Positions 11,564 through 23,819 are shown, numbered from the stretch's first letter. The stretch is 64,000 bases of DNA from Stenogyne calaminthoides (GCA_037126765.1 JBBCBC010000009.1:30278870-30342869), one strand, 5' to 3'. Made by a program: numbers and translations. Notes: generated from the letters alone by a model not told the origin.

Positions 11564-13299
11564 AGTCACTCTTTTACGCCTATTTCAATGCATTTCTGAA
11601 TTTCCTTTCACATGGAAGTCATTTTCATTATATTTTTGGGTATATCATTACTAAATAATTGTTGGCTAAATTTCTCCAGAACAATTATTGGTGTTTGATT
11701 TGTGTTATTGCGAGTCTCTTTGTGTGATAGTATGATACATCTTAGGACATTACAATATTTTACGAGTCTTAATATAGTAAATGGTAATATTGCATATAAA
11801 TCTAAATGTATTTATCTGATTATACTTTCTCTCCCTCATTTTAGTGGATTTTGAATACCTAATTCTGTAAGTTATGTTTCGAATCATTTATTTGCATACT
11901 GGTACGTAGACATTGAAGTATTTTAATATTACACTGTTGGAGTCACGGGGTGTAATTTTGTTCCTTTTCAATCAAAAGAACTATCTTCTAATCCCTTCAA
12001 TTGCAGAACATGTTTACACTCTACTTTCTTCTTATATAGCTATTTTGTTATTTTGCCAAGTAAGGTTTAGACATGATGTTTGATAATTAAGTTTCTACTT
12101 GCACTCTCTTAGTTCATTTGGTTCGACTTTCTTCTAACCTTAATCCCCTTTATTTTATGTTATTTTATCCTGCCTTTGTTGTGAGTCTGTGACTGTCTAC
12201 TCCTTTTCCACTAGATATATTATGCTATGTCCTTGGATATATTCACATATTATAACAATTATCCTACTGTTATTGTATGTTGTATTAGAAAGTATCTCTG
12301 TTTCTTTTTTTTTTTTTTGGTAAGGGGATCACATATGGACGATGATGACACAGACTATTGTTCCCTTAAAAAAGGATATGTATATCAGATATACTGTTGT
12401 TTATAGCAAGAGTGATGCAAGTCCACACGATTAATTTGCCTGTTTTATCGCAGATAATTGTCACTCCTCTAGGCGTTTTATCTCCTACAGCCACGAATAG
12501 CCAAGCATACTATAAACAGTGGTTGCCAAAGGTGGCAGATTCCTTCTCCTCAGCTTTGTATGAGGGTGTATTAGGTTAAATATTGTCAATAATTTTAGTA
12601 TCTTCAGCAGTGATGTCTATCTTTCTTCTAATGACATATTCTTGAAATTAGGTTGTTTGTATATATATTTAAAATCATTCAAAACTATTAATGATTTGCC
12701 TGATATTATCCAAGTGTTATTACTACATTATGTATAAGTATAATTGATTGCAATATTAATTTTTACTGAATGCTGTCGTTGAATGGGCAAGTGCAATATA
12801 TGACCAGGTTTCTGTTCCCCCGCTTTTGGAGGACTGTTGTAAGGTTATGATATTGGAGCCACATCTTCTGCTACTGTTTCCATTCAGGTACTGCTTCCAT
12901 CAGATGTTTTTCAGATTCTATTGGATCTCTTAACAATGATTTCACCATAACTGTACTTCTTTAGTAGGAATAGGATTGCTACTTTTTTGCTTTCTTTGTG
13001 CACAGGAAATAAATATGGTTTTTAAGCATTCATTATTGTGCTATTTGTTGCCATAAACTTTGAGATTGTATTGATATTTTATTTGATGTTATAATATGAA
13101 GACTTGTCAATTTATCAAGGAGACCATGTACTGCTTATATATGGTCATGTAAAATGGCTGACACCAAGATTTCCTTAAGTTGTTCTGTCACGACTCGAGG
13201 GAAAGGAATGAGCGGCGCCCAGCGAGAACGCTCGAGGGAGAAAATGGTTTGTGAACGCTCGAGATCCATTTGGTAACTTAAATTTAATTTAATCTGTTG
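11564..13299 (+). other. Host gene intron-like sequence with short exon candidates
   Basis: T-rich host-like DNA to the right of the Copia complex. Besides the exon at 12452-12574, a second open block with acceptor/donor-like borders lies around 12785-12888 (reads EWASAIYDQVSVPPLLEDCC...). Around 13195-13255 there is a GC-rich patch with three CTCGAG motifs. No transposon boundaries are visible. Confidence 0.35.
12452..12574 (+). CDS. Probable internal exon of the unrecognised host gene
   Basis: An open block starting after TTTTATCGCAG and ending at ...GTATTAG/GTTAAAT. It encodes IIVTPLGVLSPTATNSQAYY and then KQWLPKVADSFSSALYEGVL. The pyrimidine-rich acceptor and the clean reading frame support an exon. 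I do not recognise the protein. It may belong with the exon at 196-288, now separated by the ~10.5-kb Copia complex. Confidence 0.45.
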
Positions 13300-13412
13300 A
13301 TAGCTTCTTTTAATTATTTTTGTGTCAACAATGAATGTGGAGACAGATTCATCATCAACAGAGTCTTTGAATGCAAAACATGAATATCTTCAATTCAAGA
13401 GAGAAGTATGAC
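13300..13412 (+). repeat. Host exon-like block, copy 3 (no LTR inserted)
   Basis: A diverged copy of the end of 867-1078 and 9231-9444. It has CTTCTTTTAAT, then TGTGTCAACAATGA, and an open stretch beginning MNVETDSSSTESLNAKHEYL. It ends AGAGAAGTATGACTCG: the GTATG is present but no LTR follows, so it shows what an unoccupied site looks like. Confidence 0.7.
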
Positions 13413-13451
13413 TCGTCCGTTTTTAGATTGTTAGCTTTTTTCACGTTGTAA

Positions 13452-13699
13452 GGGCCCGCTTGGTATGACTAAGGAATGGTAATGGGTATTATTGAGGGGT
13501 CAATCAATAAGGGTTATTAATTGCATTGTTATTGTTTGGTTACAACATCAACAATGGTAATCATGTGAGGTGAGTTGAGGAGATGAGGACAATCAATTGC
13601 TTACTTCTATTCTCATTACCAATGTATCAAACCTACCAACCAACATCAATAGAATTAATTCTCATTACCCACTTCCATTACCCCCAACTAAGCGGGTGT
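13452..13699. mobile_element. PIF/Harbinger-like MITE
   Basis: A 248-bp non-coding element with imperfect inverted ends GGGCCCGCTTGGT / ACTAAGCGGGTGT. It is flanked by TAA at 13449-13451 and 13700-13702. The TAA duplication suggests PIF/Harbinger, though the ends are diverged. Confidence 0.7.
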
Positions 13700-14849
13700 T
13701 AAGTTTGTAACTTTATTTAACAGATACTATGTGTAAGGGTTTAGGAGGTTTAAATAATGAGTATTGGAGAAAATTTGCAAGGGTTTAGGATGTTTAAATA
13801 ATGAGTATTGAAAAATTTGCAGATTTGCATATGTTAGATTAGTAATTAGAAATCATGGTGGTAGTAGTAGGTGAACCGTGAATAAAAGATGGGAATGCCT
13901 TGAATACCCATTGTAAATCTTGAAATTTCTAGTTCATCGTCTTTTAATTTTTTAGCTGAGATAGGTCTTGAATTGGCCAGTAACCATTTTAGATGCTGAT
14001 CATTTTGTTCTATTTTCTTACATGAAAAATGAGGATTGATGTTGGGTGCAATTACAACTCTTCAGACAACTATAGCAGATCACGAGCCACAACGTATTCA
14101 TATCATTTTATGAATCAACAAGTTTAGTTCTTGTCACAGATACAGATTGTTCCTTTAACTACGAATTTTATAGAAGGACACTTTAAGCAGAATCTGATGT
14201 TCGATGAATATTTATAGCGATTGGTGGAGCTTCCTAACAAGGTAATTATATCTAGCTTATCTCTATTGTTCGAAACAGAGGACACCCGTTTGGAAATCTG
14301 CATTGTATGTTACCCTCTGCGTGATTGATACCTTTTGGAATTACAATATGATTTCTGCCATGTTAAAATGAAAAGGTTTGGCTATAGATTTTCAGATCGT
14401 ATGTGCTTTGTTGTGTGATTTCTTTCAAGTGCTTGATATTTTTTTGGGTTGGTTGTAATGAAAATTGATCATATTATTATATTTTTCCTATACTTTGTTT
14501 CCTAATAATGGTAGATGTTGGTGGACTTTAGTTCTTCAACTTACATCAGTACATGTCTTTCACTCATATCCCGGGAGCTAGAAAAACTATCTTTTTGGTT
14601 GTTTGTTCTTATTGTAGCTTTATCATGGAATATGAAAATTTAACGCAATTGTTACAAATATTAGTTGTAGTAATACGAATTGTTGGAAGTTTGTCAATGA
14701 ATGATTCTGGAAGAGATTTTATATTTGACAATACTATAAAAACCCGATGTTTAAATCATATTTTAAGAATGAAAATAATGTTAATATAAAATTATTTTCA
14801 GTATGAGAGATGACCTTCAAATGTAACAAAATATCATCAAAGAATTTAA

Positions 14850-15158
14850 GGCTCCCTTTGAATAGGGAGGATTTAAAATGAAATAATTTAAAAAATAATA
14901 AATGTAATAATGAATATATTTCAAATCATGAATTGTCAAGGGATGAGAGAGAATGAAAGAGAGTGAAGGGGGGAGAGACAGGGAAGGGGGAGGGAGGAGA
15001 GGATTTCAAATGACATGGTTTTGATGAGAATTTGAAATTCTCCCATTTTAAACTAGACTCAAATTTAAGTATTTGTAAATTCATTTAAGTCAAGTGGAGA
15101 GAGTGGTGATTTGTGTGTGAAATTCATGAATTTCAAATTCATCCATCCAAACGGAGCC
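14850..15158. mobile_element. PIF/Harbinger-like MITE
   Basis: 309 bp with ends GGCTCCCTTTGAATAG / ATCCAAACGGAGCC, flanked by TAA (14847-14849 and 15159-15161). The interior is AT-rich, with a purine stretch near 14940-15000. No coding capacity is seen. Confidence 0.75.
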
Positions 15159-15274
15159 TAAGAAAAAACATAGTACGTACAAAGAACTGAAATTTAAACT
15201 TGAAACAAATTCAAGGGCACAATATAAGGATGACGTAAAAAAAATCTAATACTACTTAATGACTACTTATGTGC

Positions 15275-16260
15275 AACATGCGTTTTGAGGGAAAAATAAT
15301 GGTATTTGGAGGAGATTTCAGACAAGTTCTTTCAATTGTCCTAAAGCAACGAGGCAACAAACAATTAACGAGAGTCTGGCAAGTTCTTACCTATGGAGTT
15401 TAATGGAAACACTACAACTAAAAAGGAATATGAGAACTACAGGAGATCCTGAATTTACTGAATACTTGCTCAGAGTAGGTAACGAGACTGGGCCCACAAC
15501 AGAGGACGAATTCATCTCATTACCAGAAGAATTAGTTGTTGCTTCAGAGGACGGTGTTTCTCTAGAAAATTGTTTAATTCAATCCATCTACTCTGAAATA
15601 GAAACAAAAATAGGGTCGTCGGAGTACATAACTCAACGAGCTATTCTAACTACCAAGAATGAGTACGTGGATAAAAAACGAAAATATGATCAAAGAGTTC
15701 CTAGGAGAAGTGAAAGAGTTTGTAAGTTACGACAACGCTGTCGATGATAGGGGGAACAATTACTAAGAAGAGTTTCTAAACACTTTACTACCAAATGAAA
15801 ATCCTCTCCACAGTCTACTGCTCAAGCAAAATTGTTCGATTATGTTGTTGAGAAATCTGGACCCTGCTAATGGACTTTGCAATGGAAGCCGATTAATTTG
15901 CCGATGATTCACCAGACATCTGATTCACGCCGAAATTGCAACTGGGGATCATATTGGAAAGAAAGTATTCATTGCGCATACATATGCGCCCTGCAAATGA
16001 CGAGGGTTATCCTTTCAAGTTCATTCAAAAACAGTTTCCTGTTCGAATTTATTTTGCAATGAAAATAAACTGCAATATTCAGGGACAAACAATTCAAAAG
16101 GTTAGAGTTTACCTACAGAACATGTGTTCTCTCACGGCCAATTTTATGTCGTACTTTCAAGCGGTATTTTCATACAACATACAAAAGTTTTGATCAAATC
16201 AAAAGAAAAACATTTGACAAAAAATATTGTGTACAAGGAAATTCTGATGTAAAAAGAAAA
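15275..16260 (+). pseudogene. Helitron Rep/helicase remnant (PIF1-like helicase C-terminal part)
   Basis: Fragments of the PIF1-like helicase domain of plant Helitron RepHel proteins lie in several frames. VFGGDFRQVLPI (Walker B region) is at about 15300. The open stretch at 15403-15747 contains LKRNMRTTGDPEFTEYLLRV and a TKNEYVD motif. After that come LDPANGLCNGSRLI, GDHIGKKVFIA, NDEGYPFKFIQKQFPVR and GQTIQKVRVYL pieces to 16200. The order is correct for the family, but stops and frameshifts are frequent and the N-terminal Rep domain is absent. A Helitron-like 3' hairpin follows at 16639. Confidence 0.85.
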
Positions 16261-16638
16261 AAAATGAATAAAAAAGAAAACATTCTTCTCTTATTCATTA
16301 TCATCACAGTTAATTTTTATTTTTATTGTAAGATTTCAGAAAATTTGAAACTCGCTTCATTTATTTTATTGTATAATTATTTACGGAGCATGACAAAGAT
16401 ATACGTACAAGGAATAGTATTATAAATATAAAAATGAAATATGAAAAATATATGTACTAAAAATGCACTAAAAAATATTAATAAAATAATATTTTATAGA
16501 TACTTAATTCGTTAAAATTCATATAACATTTTAGGATATACAACAACAATCAAACAATATGGATAACCTACAAAACATATATACACGTAAAAATTTGACG
16601 ACAAACACTCTAATTATTATATAGATAAATTACGTACA

Positions 16639-16666
16639 ACGTGCGAAGCACGTGGTAAATTCCTAT
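16639..16666 (+). mobile_element. Helitron-like 3' terminus (hairpin)
   Basis: ACGTGC-GAA-GCACGT is a perfect 6-bp stem. It is followed 9 nt later by CTAT, close to the canonical CTRR end of Helitrons, and then T. It lies about 400 bp downstream of the helicase remnant on the same strand, as expected. The terminal tetranucleotide is not canonical, so the exact end is uncertain. Confidence 0.55.
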
Positions 16667-17004
16667 TTACTATTAAAAATGTTTTCAATCGGGCGAATTA
16701 ACTGAAAGTGTGTCCAAATTAAATGACATTGTTTCTCTTGACTATGTTGTAGAAATATGTTATTTTGAAAAGAAAAAAAAATGCACAGATTAAAATGTTC
16801 TTCTTTCAAATAACTTACTTACGATGTGCAACACAAATGTTAACAACATAGTAGATATAAAAATGCATTCTATGGTAGTCACCGGGAGATTATTGGAAGA
16901 GGAGGAAGACATCTAGTACCCTTATAAATAAAAAAAAAAAAATTGTATAAACATGATTCATGCTATTAACTTTGTTTTTAATTCATGATCTCTGAATCTA
17001 TCCA

Positions 17005-19229
17005 CACTACAAAAAAGACGGGGTTTAACGACGATTTTAGCGACGGAAAAAACCGTCGCTAACGACATTAGCGACGGAAAAAAAAATCCGTCTTTTAATC
17101 GAGTGTCGCTAACCATAGCGACAGTTTTTTTTTTTTTTTTATTATTATATCCACCCGAACCACGGACCATTTCAAACTCAACCACCAAGCATCTCATATA
17201 TAAACCACCAAGCCTCCCAATTAAATGAGGTAATTTTTTGGTCTCAAGAAGGACCGAACACGGGACATATGGGCGCTTGAGCGGGGATCAAACCGCTCGG
17301 GCACTTGCTTTCTTGTGTTTAGTTAATGAAATTAATTCTATATATCCTAAAAATCTTTTTTTTTTCAATTTTTTTTAAAATCCTTTATTTCAATTATCTA
17401 ATTTAATGATTTAACCATATTTTAATATAATAATTATAATTTTTATTTATTTATAAATTTAAATTAAATTTTATTATATTAAAATTTTATTTATTTATTT
17501 ATTTTAATTAATTTTTTTTTTTTACATTTTTTTTTAAATTTTTATTTCATTTGTTTAATTTAACTATCTAATAATCTTTAAAATACTAATTATATATATT
17601 TTTTACTTTATAAATTATAAATAAATGATTATATTCTTTTAAAATTGTATATGTCCTCAAAATTCATTTTTTTTTTAAAAAAAATACTACTTTCTATTTA
17701 AAAAAATATTACTTTCTATTTAAACAAGTAATACTTTCTATTTAAACAATTACTACTTTTCATTTAAATAAGCAATATTTTCTATTTAAACAAGTAATAC
17801 TTTTAATTTAAACAAATAATATTTTTCATTTAACCAAGTACTATTTTTCTATTTAAACAAGTACTATTTTTCTATTTAAACAAGTAATACTTTTCTATTT
17901 AAACAAGTACTACTTTTCATTTAAACAACTACTATTTTTCTATTTAAACAACTACTACTTTTCTATTTAAACAAGTAATACTTTTCATTTAACAAATAAT
18001 ATTTTTCATTTAAACAAGTACTACTTTTCATTTAAACAAGTACTACTTTTCATTTTAACAAGTAATACTTTTCATTTAAACAAGTAATGCCTTTTATTTA
18101 ATCAAATAATACTTTTCATTTAAACAAGTACTACTTTTCATTTAAACAAGTACTACTTTTCTATTTAAACAAGTACTACTTTTCTATTTAAACAAATAAT
18201 ATTTTTCTATTTAAACAAGTAATACTTTTCATTTAAACAAGTACTACTTTTCATATAAACAAGTACAACTTTTCTATTTAAACAACTACAACTTTTCTAT
18301 TTAAACAAGTAATACTTTTCATTTAAATAAGTAATACCTTTCATTTAAAGAAGTAATACTTTCTATTATTTGAAACAAGTAATACTTATAATTTAAATAA
18401 GTAATACTTTTCATTTAACCAAGTACTACTTTTCTATTTAAACAAGTACTAATTTTCTATTTAAACAAGTAATACTTTTCTATTTAAACAAGTAGTAATA
18501 ATTTTCATTTAAACAAGTACTACTTTTCTATTTAAACGACTACAACTTTTCTATTTAAACAAGTAATACTTTTCATTTAACAAGTAATACTTTTCATTTA
18601 AACAAGTAATACATTTCATTTAAACAAGTAATACTTTCTATTATTTAAACAATACTTTTAATTTAAACAAGTAATACTTTTCATTTAACCAAGTACTACT
18701 TTTCTATTTAAACAAGTAGTACTTTTCTATTTAAACAAGTAATATTTTTCTAGTTAAACAAGTAATACTTTTCATTTAAACAAATACTACTTTTAGTATA
18801 TATATATATATATATATTTAAATATACTATAAATTAAATTTTATACCGTAAATTACTCGAAATAGATCTGACTACGGTCAGGTGGAACTCTTCTCCAAGT
18901 GACTATAAATTAAATATACGATAAGATGCATTAACAATTAAAAAACCTAGTATAATCCTGAAACATTAAAAAAAACATAATTAATATTAAATATTAAAAA
19001 AAATTTTTTTTTAAAAAAAAAAAAAAAACCTCGCTAAAAAAACCTTCGCTAAAGGGGTTAGTCCAAAACGTCGCTAAAACCGTAGCTATTTGCGATGGTG
19101 CTCTTGACCGTCGCTAAAACTGTTGACTTTGATCATTTGATCGTAACCGTCGTAAAAATCGTCGCTATTTGCGACGATTCTTGTAACCGTCGCTAAATTT
19201 CGTCTGTAAAACACGCGTTTTTTGTAGTG
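17005..19229. mobile_element. Non-autonomous CACTA (En/Spm) element
   Basis: A 2,225-bp element with ends CACTACAAAAAA / TTTTTTGTAGTG and a perfect CCA target duplication (17002-17004 and 19230-19232). Both ends carry several copies of a subterminal motif, TAGCGACGG or its complement (17025-17125 and 19030-19200), the usual CACTA transposase-binding arrangement. No transposase is encoded. Half of the interior is a minisatellite (17690-18792). Confidence 0.95.
17690..18792. repeat. 22-bp AT-rich minisatellite inside the CACTA element
   Basis: About 50 imperfect tandem units resembling TACTTTTCATTTAAACAAGT, with small length variants. It ends in a short (TA)n run at 18797-18816. It is wholly contained between the CACTA ends and has no coding capacity. 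Confidence 0.92.
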
Positions 19230-19365
19230 CCAGAGTATGATACGGGTCAAGTTTAGTGAATTAGAAAAATATGTTGAAAAAGATGAAATTAATTAAATAA
19301 TCCAAATTTATAGCATAGACCTGGCTCATAGGAAACAAACTCACACTAGAAGACACTCATGAATA

Positions 19366-19584
19366 CTCCCTCCGTTAAAGTGATTTTTTTAAGCTTTTGT
19401 TTGTGAAATTAAAAAGTGGGGTATAATGATAAATTTGTTCTTAATTAATTAATTTAAAAAAAGTAAAAAATTATCAAATATTTTCTAAAATTGAGAGAAA
19501 CGATGAAAAAAAAAGGCTGAAACATCAATTGATTATGCACCATGATGTGATGCTAAAACATCAATTATCTTTAAACGCAGGGAG
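19366..19584. mobile_element. Stowaway-type (Tc1/mariner) MITE
   Basis: 219 bp starting CTCCCTCCGTTAAAG and ending CTTTAAACGCAGGGAG, flanked by TA on both sides (19364-19365, 19585-19586). This is the characteristic Stowaway end and target duplication. Confidence 0.85.
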
Positions 19585-20079
19585 TATATTTTAGATTACA
19601 TATTATAAGCGAAGGTGTTCAATTATATGTTTCTTCATGGGGTTGTCTTTTCTCAATTTATTCTTGAATATTTATTTACTTAGACGCTTAGAACTACGTA
19701 CAGTCAGCTTTGCCATTTTTTTCCTTATATTCCAAGAGTACTTAAAATGTTTTCCAGTTTTAGTTAGTCAGAAAATCTTAATTTGAAATTTATATGTGTA
19801 TCATATATAATATGTGGAGCAAGAATTTGAAGGTTCGAAATGATCTCATGTTTCACGTTTGGATTTCTTAATAATTAGCTATGTCTAAAGGATCGAATCA
19901 AATGCAACCATTCCTTCATACTTCAGAGGAGTAGTGCTATACGCACATTTGACCGAAAAGATTGGTGGTCAACCTCGGATTTCTGTCACGATGAAAAGGC
20001 GACACACGGATTCTGTCAAGAACGCCGGTGGTGACACGGCTGATTTTTGTGGTAAGGTAACGCCACTGACTTTTTTTTT

Positions 20080-20147
20080 TTTTTTTTTTATATTTATTTT
20101 TTTTGCTTTATAGTTTTGTGAGTGTGAGTATGTATTATGTTACATAT
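20080..20147. repeat. Left inverted terminal segment of Mutator-like module A
   Basis: A T-run followed by TTTGCTTTATA...TATGTATTATGTTACATAT. The reverse complement of 30302-30360 reads T-run, TTTGCTTTATAATTTTTTTA, GTGTGTATTATGTTACATAT. The last 21 bp match at about 19 positions in inverted orientation, 10 kb apart. I infer these mark the two ends of module A; the exact outer limits and target duplications were not found. Confidence 0.5.
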
Positions 20148-20394
20148 CAAAAAAATGGAAATGGAAATATCGAATTATGTTATTATGTTTAAGATGTCGA
20201 ATTTTGTGAGTGTGAATATGTATTATGTTATTATGTTTAAGATGTCGAATTTTGAGTTAATAAATATATTTTTATTATAAAATTATTCATTTAAGTAAAA
20301 AAAAACATTTATGATAATAGTAGACCGTTTAATTGATATTTTACAAAAATTAAGCATCAATTTAATACAACCTTAAAATACATGACATTTAAAT

Positions 20395-20540
20395 GTATTT
20401 TCTCCAATCCAAGCGCTCCCTCTTTTGCATCACTGGTCCTCCAGGACCGTCAAAATATAATCGGGTGTTTCTCCATTCTTGACGCATGAATGTTGCACAA
20501 ACCTTGAGCAATGCGATTCTTAAGTCGTCATCCAACTGCA
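20395..20540 (-). pseudogene. Unrecognised short exon downstream of the PMD gene
   Basis: On the minus strand, ...ATATGCAG is followed by an open stretch reading LDDDLRIALLKVCATF, MRQEWRNTRLYFDGPGGPV, MQKRERLDWRKYI and a stop. The acceptor-like border and conserved-looking composition suggest a real exon. Thirteen bases of it plus its upstream intron are repeated at 29949-30240. I do not recognise the domain. Confidence 0.4.
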
Positions 20541-20820
20541 TATGGTTTAGAATTTCAATTTACAAGTAGAATAGAACTATACAATTTATTATTCAACTGG
20601 AATGCACCGCGACGTAAAGCTAACTATGATGCAAAAAGAAATTTGTGAGGTTAGTAGTATAAACTTTAGAAATAATACGACTTTTGTGTATATATGGGTG
20701 AAGAGTAATGACATTTTCTGTAATATTATAAACATTGTGAATTGTGAATTATTACTCTCAAAATTATTAAAATGTTGCATATGATAAGTTTGATATTTTT
20801 CAATATTATCTCTTCAAAAA
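20524..20820. repeat. ~295-bp direct repeat, left copy
   Basis: Nearly identical to 29949-30240 in the same orientation (shared start TCGTCATCCAACTGCATAT, shared end TTTTTCAATATTA). The two copies lie just inside the inverted terminal segments of module A. Confidence 0.88.
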
Positions 20821-21186
20821 AATAATAATATTATATTATTATTTTTTTGAATTTTTAAGTTAAATAATCTTGATTATAGAATTGTTGATTTTTAAGTTAT
20901 ATAATTTGTTCCAACATTTTGTAACTTTCGAATTTTAAGATGTTTAAGATGTCGAATTTTGAGTTAATAAATTTATTTTTATATAAAGTTATTAATTTAA
21001 ATAAAAAAAATTATAATTTGTATCTTAGGATTTATTTCTATATTATGTTTTATTTTTATAAAAAAAAAGTTAAAACATTTAACAAGAAAAATCATCAAAC
21101 ATAAAAAAATAATATTGTTGTATGAGCGATTAAGTACAAATAAATAATCATCAAACATAAATAAAGAAAATCAAAATAAATGGATT

Positions 21187-23688
21187 AATCATTGTTATGG
21201 TCATCGTTAGGGTTGTTTGGTGGGTTTTGGTAATATTGTTGATAATATGGGGCTTGGTCCCACCAACCAGGAGGTATTTGTTAGACGAATTCTTCAGGGG
21301 CATATCCTTGTTACGGTCCCCAATATGCAGGATTGGGAACAGGTGCGACACCAGCATGATGGGCAATCATGTTTAGTCCAGGCATAATATAATTGGGACA
21401 CTGTGGATCCTCACGAGCCTGATTGATCAACGTCTACGTGTCTTGCATCACTTGTCCCAACCTTTGTTTCGCTGAACCATACATGGCATTGACGGTAACA
21501 TTGTTGTCACCGTGTGCAGGGTTGTGCACTCTCAGATGTGTTATGCTTGCGTACCATGAGGGATAATCCGGTGTGGTACTATCCGGCACTACAGCTTCGG
21601 GACCAAGGTGATGTAGTGGGTAATTGTGATTTTCCATTTCGTTCCAATATGCGACCGCATGCCCATACACTTTCTTGTAACCCCTTGCCTTGGCACCCAA
21701 ATTTGAACGATGATGATCGAAGTCGATCGGTGTTGGGTTGAACTCTCCCAAATTGCCTTGCAACCCTCTTTGGCATATACCCTTCGGTGTAGTCCATAAA
21801 CGTAAGGCAACCGTGAAATAACAATGCAGGAGGGATTAACGATGGAAGGCCGAAGGGAGTCCAATTGATCTATATTGTAAGAAAAAAAATATTATAAGTC
21901 ATTTTGTTATGTTACTTAAATTATAAATTATGCATTTCTATTAAGATGTATTGAGAATGAGAAACATACATGACTCGATGGGTAATTATCCAAAAGTTTC
22001 CGATAATGTACAAGATCCTGTGCACTTGAAGTGAATGTTTGGGAGTTGTTCCATCGCAATGCTCTTGGGGTCCTACGGTATTAATAAGTAGCGTCACTGC
22101 GTCTGCGCAACTCAGTGAAGTACTCGTATATCCAGCACTGTAAATTTTAAATGAGTTTAACTTATTAGATGTAACAATATATATATTGAATTTAAATCAT
22201 TGGAAATATAAAAGAAATTGAATTTTAACCTCCAGCAATGTTAAGCAGCCCGAAATCTGTGACGTCTCACATCTGGATGTCACCCCAAGTTGGTGATATA
22301 AATAAGCCAATGCAGCGGCTCCCCATGCATAGTTAGTGACAGAATCGAGATCGCCAAACACCTCCAGAATCACGCGTTTTATCAAGAAACAGTGTAGACC
22401 CCATCATGTACCACTGGTAACCCCGAGCAATAGACACATCGTTGAGGGTCCCAGTCGTGCACTGTGTTTTTATGGTGCTAAGGAGGGTGTTGTGTAAGTT
22501 ATCTCCCCTACATCCGCATGCAGTATACAATGCATTGTCAATACTTTGATTGTTGTCAATGACGGGGAGGCCATTTATGTTCAAGCCTACATTTGAAAAA
22601 GTTATTTTAATTATTAGTGAAATTAATTATTAAAAAATAAAAATCTTGATTAAATAAAAATTAACTTTATGTAAACTTTACCAAGGATAGCATGAACGTC
22701 ATGTAGCGTGATCGTCATTTCCCCGAAGGGCATATGGAAAGTGTTCGTCTCAGGGTGCCACCTTTCGACGAATGCTGAAATGAGGGACATGTTGATGGAG
22801 TGAAACATCATTTGCCCGATACCCTCCAATCCGGAGTTTTGAATGAGGTCAAAGAAGTGATTGCCCTGAGGGAATGGATTCGATGACCAACTCTGAAGAG
22901 CTTTCGTTCGAGTGTGGCTACCGAGGACCTTCTTAAAAGTTTCTACAATTTTTTACAAAAAATGAACAAGTTAATTTACATATTGTAACATGTTTATAAA
23001 TAAATAATTGCAAAACTAATATGTATTTTACTTACCGAATTGTCCTATATTTTTTTTGCTCTGTGTGTTTTGAAAGCTATCAACACACTTGGATCAATAG
23101 GTCCACCAGGCATCGACGTCGTCATCAACCAATCATTATGTTGCGAGGACGACGATGACGCTTGTGTTGCCTGCGGAGCACTTTCGTAATCATCCTCAAC
23201 CTCGTGTTGAGCTGAGTGATGAGGGTGAGTTGAGTGATGAGAGTGGGTAGAGTGATGAGAGTGGGTCGAGTGATAAGAGTGAGTGGAGTGATGAGAGTGA
23301 GTGGAGTGATGAGAGTGAGTGGAGTGGTGAGAGTGAGTCTAGTGATGAGAGTGAGTCGAGTGATGAGAGTAATCAATAGTTGGCGAGAATAAATTGGTGA
23401 ATTCAATTGGGGAGAAATTAGTAGGTTCAACATTCAAACTGAAATCATTATGTGCATCACCTGGTGCATGATATGAGTCATACTCCATCGGAATAGACTG
23501 CTCTACATAAGGTTGTTGAGCATGGGGGTGTTTAGATCGAGATCTAAGATACTACTCCATGAAAAATTGCCGAGGTCGAGTTGTTCAATTTCAATTGGTC
23601 GTGCACATTGTGAAGCAAGAACACATCGATCGCATACTCTACATAGGGCGGAGCAAACGGGGCATACGGGGTTTGACATAGTGAACTA
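21187..23688 (-). pseudogene. Plant mobile domain (PMD/MAIL-like) gene, copy A
   Basis: A multi-exon minus-strand gene of the PMD family (MAINTENANCE OF MERISTEMS-like, often labelled 'phosphatase 7 long form-like' and common in plant transposons). Exon pieces in order: MSNPVCPVCSALCRVCDRCV (CxxC-rich start near 23688); a His/Ser-rich repeat; MMFHSINMSLISAFVERWH and GEMTITLHDVHAILG (22940-22680); INGLPVIDNNQSIDNALYTA and IARGYQWYMMGSTLF (22585-22335); RVARQFGRVQPN, GYKKVYGHAVAYWNEMENH and WYASITHLRVHNP (21760-21450); a Pro/Tyr/Asn-rich tail. Introns at about 23030-22950, 22680-22590 and 21960-21870 look plausible. Stops and small shifts make it a probable pseudogene. Copy B at 34705-35261 is the same gene in opposite orientation. 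Confidence 0.82.
23200..23400 (-). repeat. Ser-Thr-His-rich coding tandem repeat in the PMD gene
   Basis: About ten imperfect 18-bp units (GAGTGATGAGAGTGAGTG type). On the minus strand, in the PMD frame, they encode THSHHS repeats. One unit has an in-frame stop (23341). The protein before and after is in the same frame. Confidence 0.75.
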
Positions 23689-23819
23689 CAAAAAAAAAGA
23701 AGTTATTCAAGTAATACTTTTATTTAAAAATTGAATTATACAACAACTATGGGAACTAATTATGTATATTGACAAAAACCAATTGAACTAATACCTTATG
23801 AAGACCATTTATGTTTAGT

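Noticed and set aside
13195..13260. CTCGAG-rich patch as a regulatory array or element end
   Set aside because: Three CTCGAG motifs are present, but there is no inverted end, target duplication or second copy to support an assignment.
17690..18792. CRISPR-like array of short repeats
   Set aside because: The units are contiguous, without unique spacers, inside a plant CACTA transposon. It is a minisatellite.
23125..23433. 102-codon minus-strand frame rich in LTLITR repeats
   Set aside because: Shifted-frame reading of the PMD His/Ser repeat. The frame continuous with the flanking PMD exons encodes THSHHS instead.
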